Assembly (NCBI GenBank): GCA_000697335.1
Contig: JNEM01008300.1
Location: 1 to 24,102 of the forward strand
Direction of reading: 5' to 3'
From: Conidiobolus incongruus B7586
Lineage: Eukaryota; Entomophthoromycota; Entomophthoromycetes; Entomophthorales; Conidiobolaceae
DNA: 24,102 bases
Position numbers and translations under genes: made by a program. Positions 20,572 to 24,102 of the stretch are shown one piece after another. Position 1 is the first letter of the stretch; the number at the start of each line of letters is the position of its first letter. The notes under the pieces were generated by a model, which ran no database searches, was not told where the DNA came from, and saw nothing but the letters and a program-made list of their open reading frames with translations.

Positions 20572-23500
20572 ATGAGTGATTTCAATAGTCTCTTTACTAC
20601 TGGCGATGGTTACGATTATCAAAATGGTGAAAATAACCCTTATGGTTATCAACAAGACTTTCAAGATGAAAACGAAGTTGATTTAAGTAAGAAATTAATA
20701 CTTTTATTTTATGCTTTAAGATAAAATAGTTATTAAACTTAAAATTAGTGGAATCCTCCGAGTTCCATAACGATAATGAATATCATTATGACCAATCGGG
20801 AACTGATCACCAATTATTACTTAACGATAACCTTGGTGAAGCCGAGGATACAGACCATTTTGTCCAAGAAGATTTTTGGAGAATTATCACCTCCTTTTTT
20901 AAGGATAAGGGATTAGTTCGTCAACAAATCGACTCATATAATGATTTCATTGATAATAGTATCAAACAAGTTGTTAAAGAGCATTCTAAAATCATATTAC
21001 AAACTGCAAACCATCAAAACACTGGTCCAAATGAAACTCTAGTAAGAATTTCAACTTTTAGATAAATTCTTCATATATTTATCAAATTTCGTTTAGGTTA
21101 GGCATTGCGTAGAATTTGGTGATATTTTCCTTGCTAAACCAACCATTACTGAATCTGATGGTACAAGAGGCTTCTTGTTTCCCCACGAAGCACGTCTTCG
21201 TAATATGACGTAATTATTTTTAATTTATATCATATTACTTTACTAAATTTTCATTTTAGATATGCCGCCCCTTTGTTTTTAGAAATTCGAACGGATAAAC
21301 TTGTAGCCGATATGGATGCTGAAGAAAATCAGAATTTGACAAATTTAAATGATATGAAATTACATCGTCTTGATGGACCTAAACCTGAATTCAAAAGAGT
21401 ATATATTGGCATGGTATGATATTTTTTATTTTTAACCATATATCTTTTAATCGATATTAATATGATTATAGATCCCAGTGATGTTACGATCTGCTTTTTG
21501 CGTAATGGCTAATATGAAAACGAATGAACTTTTCGGTTTGAATGAATGTCCATTTGATCAGGTATGTTTACATATATTATTCATATAAACAAAATTTTAA
21601 TTTAACATAGGGTGGTTATTTCATTATTAATGGTTCCGAAAAAGTCTTAATTGCCCAAGAAAGAATGGCCACAAATACAGTTTATGTATTTGCCAAACCA
21701 CAGCCAAATGTTTACTCTTACACAGCAGAAATTCGTAGTACTCCTAAAAATGGAACTAAAATTGCTAGTCCGTTTATGCTTAAAATGCTTTCTCGTGGTA
21801 AAGAAAAAGGTGTTTCTGGACAATATATTCGTGCTACACTTCCATATATTCGTCAAGATATTCCTATTATTATCCTTTTCAGGGCTCTCGGTTTAATCGA
21901 TGAAGAGAAAATTTTAAATTGTATTTGTTTTGGTACATCAGATGACGGAATTTTAGATCTTTTAAAACCATGTATTGAAGAAGCATTTATGATTCAAGAT
22001 AAAGCCGCAGCATTAGATTATATTGGTAGACGTGGTACGACTGTAGGTGTGAATCAAGAAAAACGTATAAAATATGCATCTGAAGTATTGCAAAAAGAAT
22101 TTTTACCTCATGCTGGAACTGAGAATTTCAGTGAAAACAAAAAAGCACTTTATTTGGGCTATATGGTTCACAAACTATTAATGTGTTCCCTCGAAAGAAG
22201 AGAGTTGGATGATCGTGATCATTATGGAAAAAAGAGAATGGATCTTGCTGGACCACTTTTAACCCAGCTATTCAAAGTTCTTTTTGCTAAATTCAACAAA
22301 GATTTAGCTAAATATCTTCAAAAATGTATTGATTCAAATCGAGAATTCAATATGAATATGGCCGTCAAACCTAATACCATTACCAATGGCTTAAAGTATT
22401 CATTAGCTACTGGAAATTGGGGAGACCAAAAGAAAGCTATGCAAGCTCGAGCTGGTGTATCACAAGTGCTCAACAGATATACGTTTGCATCTACACTTTC
22501 CCATTTGCGTCGTTGCAATACTCCTATTGGTCGTGATGGAAAAATTGCTAAACCTCGTCAATTACATAATACTCATTGGGGTATGGTTTGTCCAGCTGAA
22601 ACTCCTGAAGGTCAAGCTTGTGGTCTAGTGAAAAATCTTTCACTACTAGCTTATGTATCCGTAGGAAGTCCTGCTGATGGTATCAATAGTTATTTGAATG
22701 ATTACTATACCGAAAGTTTGGAACAATCTCAGCATTTTAGGGATATTAGAGGAACAAAAATCTTTTTAAATGGTGATTGGATTGGTATGCATAACGATGG
22801 TCCCCGTTTAGTCAAAATATTAAAGGCTTTGAGATGTCGTGTCGATTTAAGTCCAGAAATTAGTGTCGTCCGCGATATTAGAGATAGAGAGGTACATATA
22901 TTTACTGATGCTGGACGTGTTTGTCGACCATTATTTGTTGTTGATGAGTGTAAATTATTATTAACCAAGCGTCATATTGAACTTTTGAAGTTGCAAGAGA
23001 AGCTTGATTCTTTTGATGATCAGAAATCGTCAATTTCAGTGCAAGAGCGTGAACGAATTAAAAATACAATGCGCGAATTAATTCTTCAAAATGATGCAAT
23101 CAATCAAAACAAGCTCAAAGGCATTATCCAAGATATGGGTCGATTTGGCAAAATATTCAAGAATACTGGATTGGTTCCTTTGTCTAATGGCGCGCCTTCG
23201 TCCAATCCACTTTTAGAACTGCAGCGTAGTAAACCTAATGGTGAGGCTGAAGATGAAGGAGATGAGATTGAAGATGACAATCATTCAGATGCATATAGTG
23301 ATGGTGGTATGAATAATTTTAACAATAATCAATCAATTCAAATTGGTCAGGATTCTGCTCAATCTAATATTGACGTACGATACACTTGGAGAGAATTAAT
23401 GCAGGAAGGCATTCTTGAATACATTGGTGCTGATGAAGAAGAAACATGTCTTATTTGTATGTCATATGAAGATTTATTAGATGCAAAATACTATTTGGAT

Positions 23501-24102
23501 CATCACAAACCTCGCCCAAAGAATATTACTGATTTTTCTGCTCGTGTATCAATGGATATGGGTGTTTATTCAACTAAATGGACACATTGTGAAATCCATC
23601 CAAGTATGATTTTAGGTATTTGTGCTAGTATTATTCCATTTCCTGATCACAATCAATCTCCTCGTAATACCTATCAATCTGCTATGGGTAAACAAGCTAT
23701 GGGAATTTATCTCAGTAACTATCAGCTTCGTATGGATACATTAGCTAACATTTTGTATTATCCTCAAAAGCCATTGGTCGCTACTCGTTCAATGGAATAC
23801 CTCCGCTTCCGTGAATTGCCCGCTGGTCAAAATGCTATTGTTGCTATTCTTTGTTACTCTGGATATAACCAAGAAGATTCTGTCATCATGAATCAAAGCT
23901 CTATTGATCGAGGTTTATTTAGATCTATGTTCTACCGTACTTACATGGATCAAGAAAAGCAAGTTGGCTCCAAGAAACTAGAGATCTTTGAAAAACCCAC
24001 TCGTGAAACTACTCTTAGATTAAAACACGGAACATATGAAAAGCTTGAAGATGATGGTTTAATTGCACCTGGCATTCGAGTTTCGGGAGATGATATTATT
24101 AT
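20572..24102 (+). CDS. RPB2: RNA polymerase II second-largest subunit Rpb2, 3' end beyond window
   Basis: Exons 20572-20686, 20749-21041, 21097-21209, 21260-21413, 21472-21561 and 21611 to the edge; introns 62, 55, 50, 58 and 49 nt. 1085 residues are visible, to the point matching about residue 911 of the 1224-aa yeast protein. Signatures in order: [28 protein letters not shown] (protrusion), [39 protein letters not shown] and [16 protein letters not shown] (lobe and fork), [60 protein letters not shown] and [18 protein letters not shown], with Glu1010-Asp1011 matching the yeast 836-837 active-site pair. It forms one side of the polymerase active centre in the nucleus. The hybrid-binding and zinc regions lie past the window. 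Odd points: an N-terminus about 50 residues longer than yeast, and an insertion of about 105 residues at 702-845. The codon for Met39 is split by intron 1. Confidence 0.97.

Noticed and set aside
21042-21065. RPB2 exon 2 read on to a stop at 21065
   Set aside because: The extension is intron 2 (21042-21096); splicing to 21097 restores the conserved [11 protein letters not shown] region of Rpb2.

Overview
This is a nuclear contig piece from a very AT-rich eukaryote, almost certainly an early-diverging fungus. RPB2, VPS15 and the proteasome beta-5 subunit all read as fungal-type proteins. Introns are tiny (46-65 nt) with GTA-type 5' ends, and the intergenic DNA is far more AT-rich than the exons. 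AT-rich Zoopagomycota/Entomophthoromycotina-like or Mucoromycota/Glomeromycotina-like genomes would fit; the genus cannot be fixed from the sequence alone.

Layout. (1) 1-1354: AT-rich upstream DNA. (2) 1355-2299 (+): an intronless, GPCR-like seven-transmembrane protein. (3) 2300-7851: a 5.5 kb gene desert with AT microsatellites and one sharply GC-richer island (5942-6253) that looks like a worn LTR. (4) 7852-8766 (-): the 20S proteasome beta-5 (Pre2) gene, 3 exons. (5) 9627-15451 (-): VPS15, the regulatory protein kinase-like subunit of the Vps34 PI3-kinase complexes, 19 exons and 1628 aa. (6) 17846-18738 (+): a 4-exon gene for a 240-aa, probably N-myristoylated CRIB-motif protein, a likely Cdc42/Rac effector, with a 16-nt microexon inside the CRIB motif. 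(7) 20572-window end (+): RPB2, the second-largest RNA polymerase II subunit, 6 exons seen, cut off by the window edge.

The genes form no operon or cluster; they are housekeeping and signalling genes that act separately (proteolysis, vesicle sorting/autophagy, cell polarity, transcription). Shared features are the narrow intron size range and a strong bias of introns towards gene 5' ends. The most interesting items are the lipidated CRIB protein with its microexon and C-terminal SH3-type ligand, the ~100-residue acidic insertion and Q/N/Y-rich N-terminus of RPB2, the orphan 7TM protein, the frame-neutral stop-free first intron of VPS15, and the GC-rich island in the desert. I found no clear novel multi-gene system.
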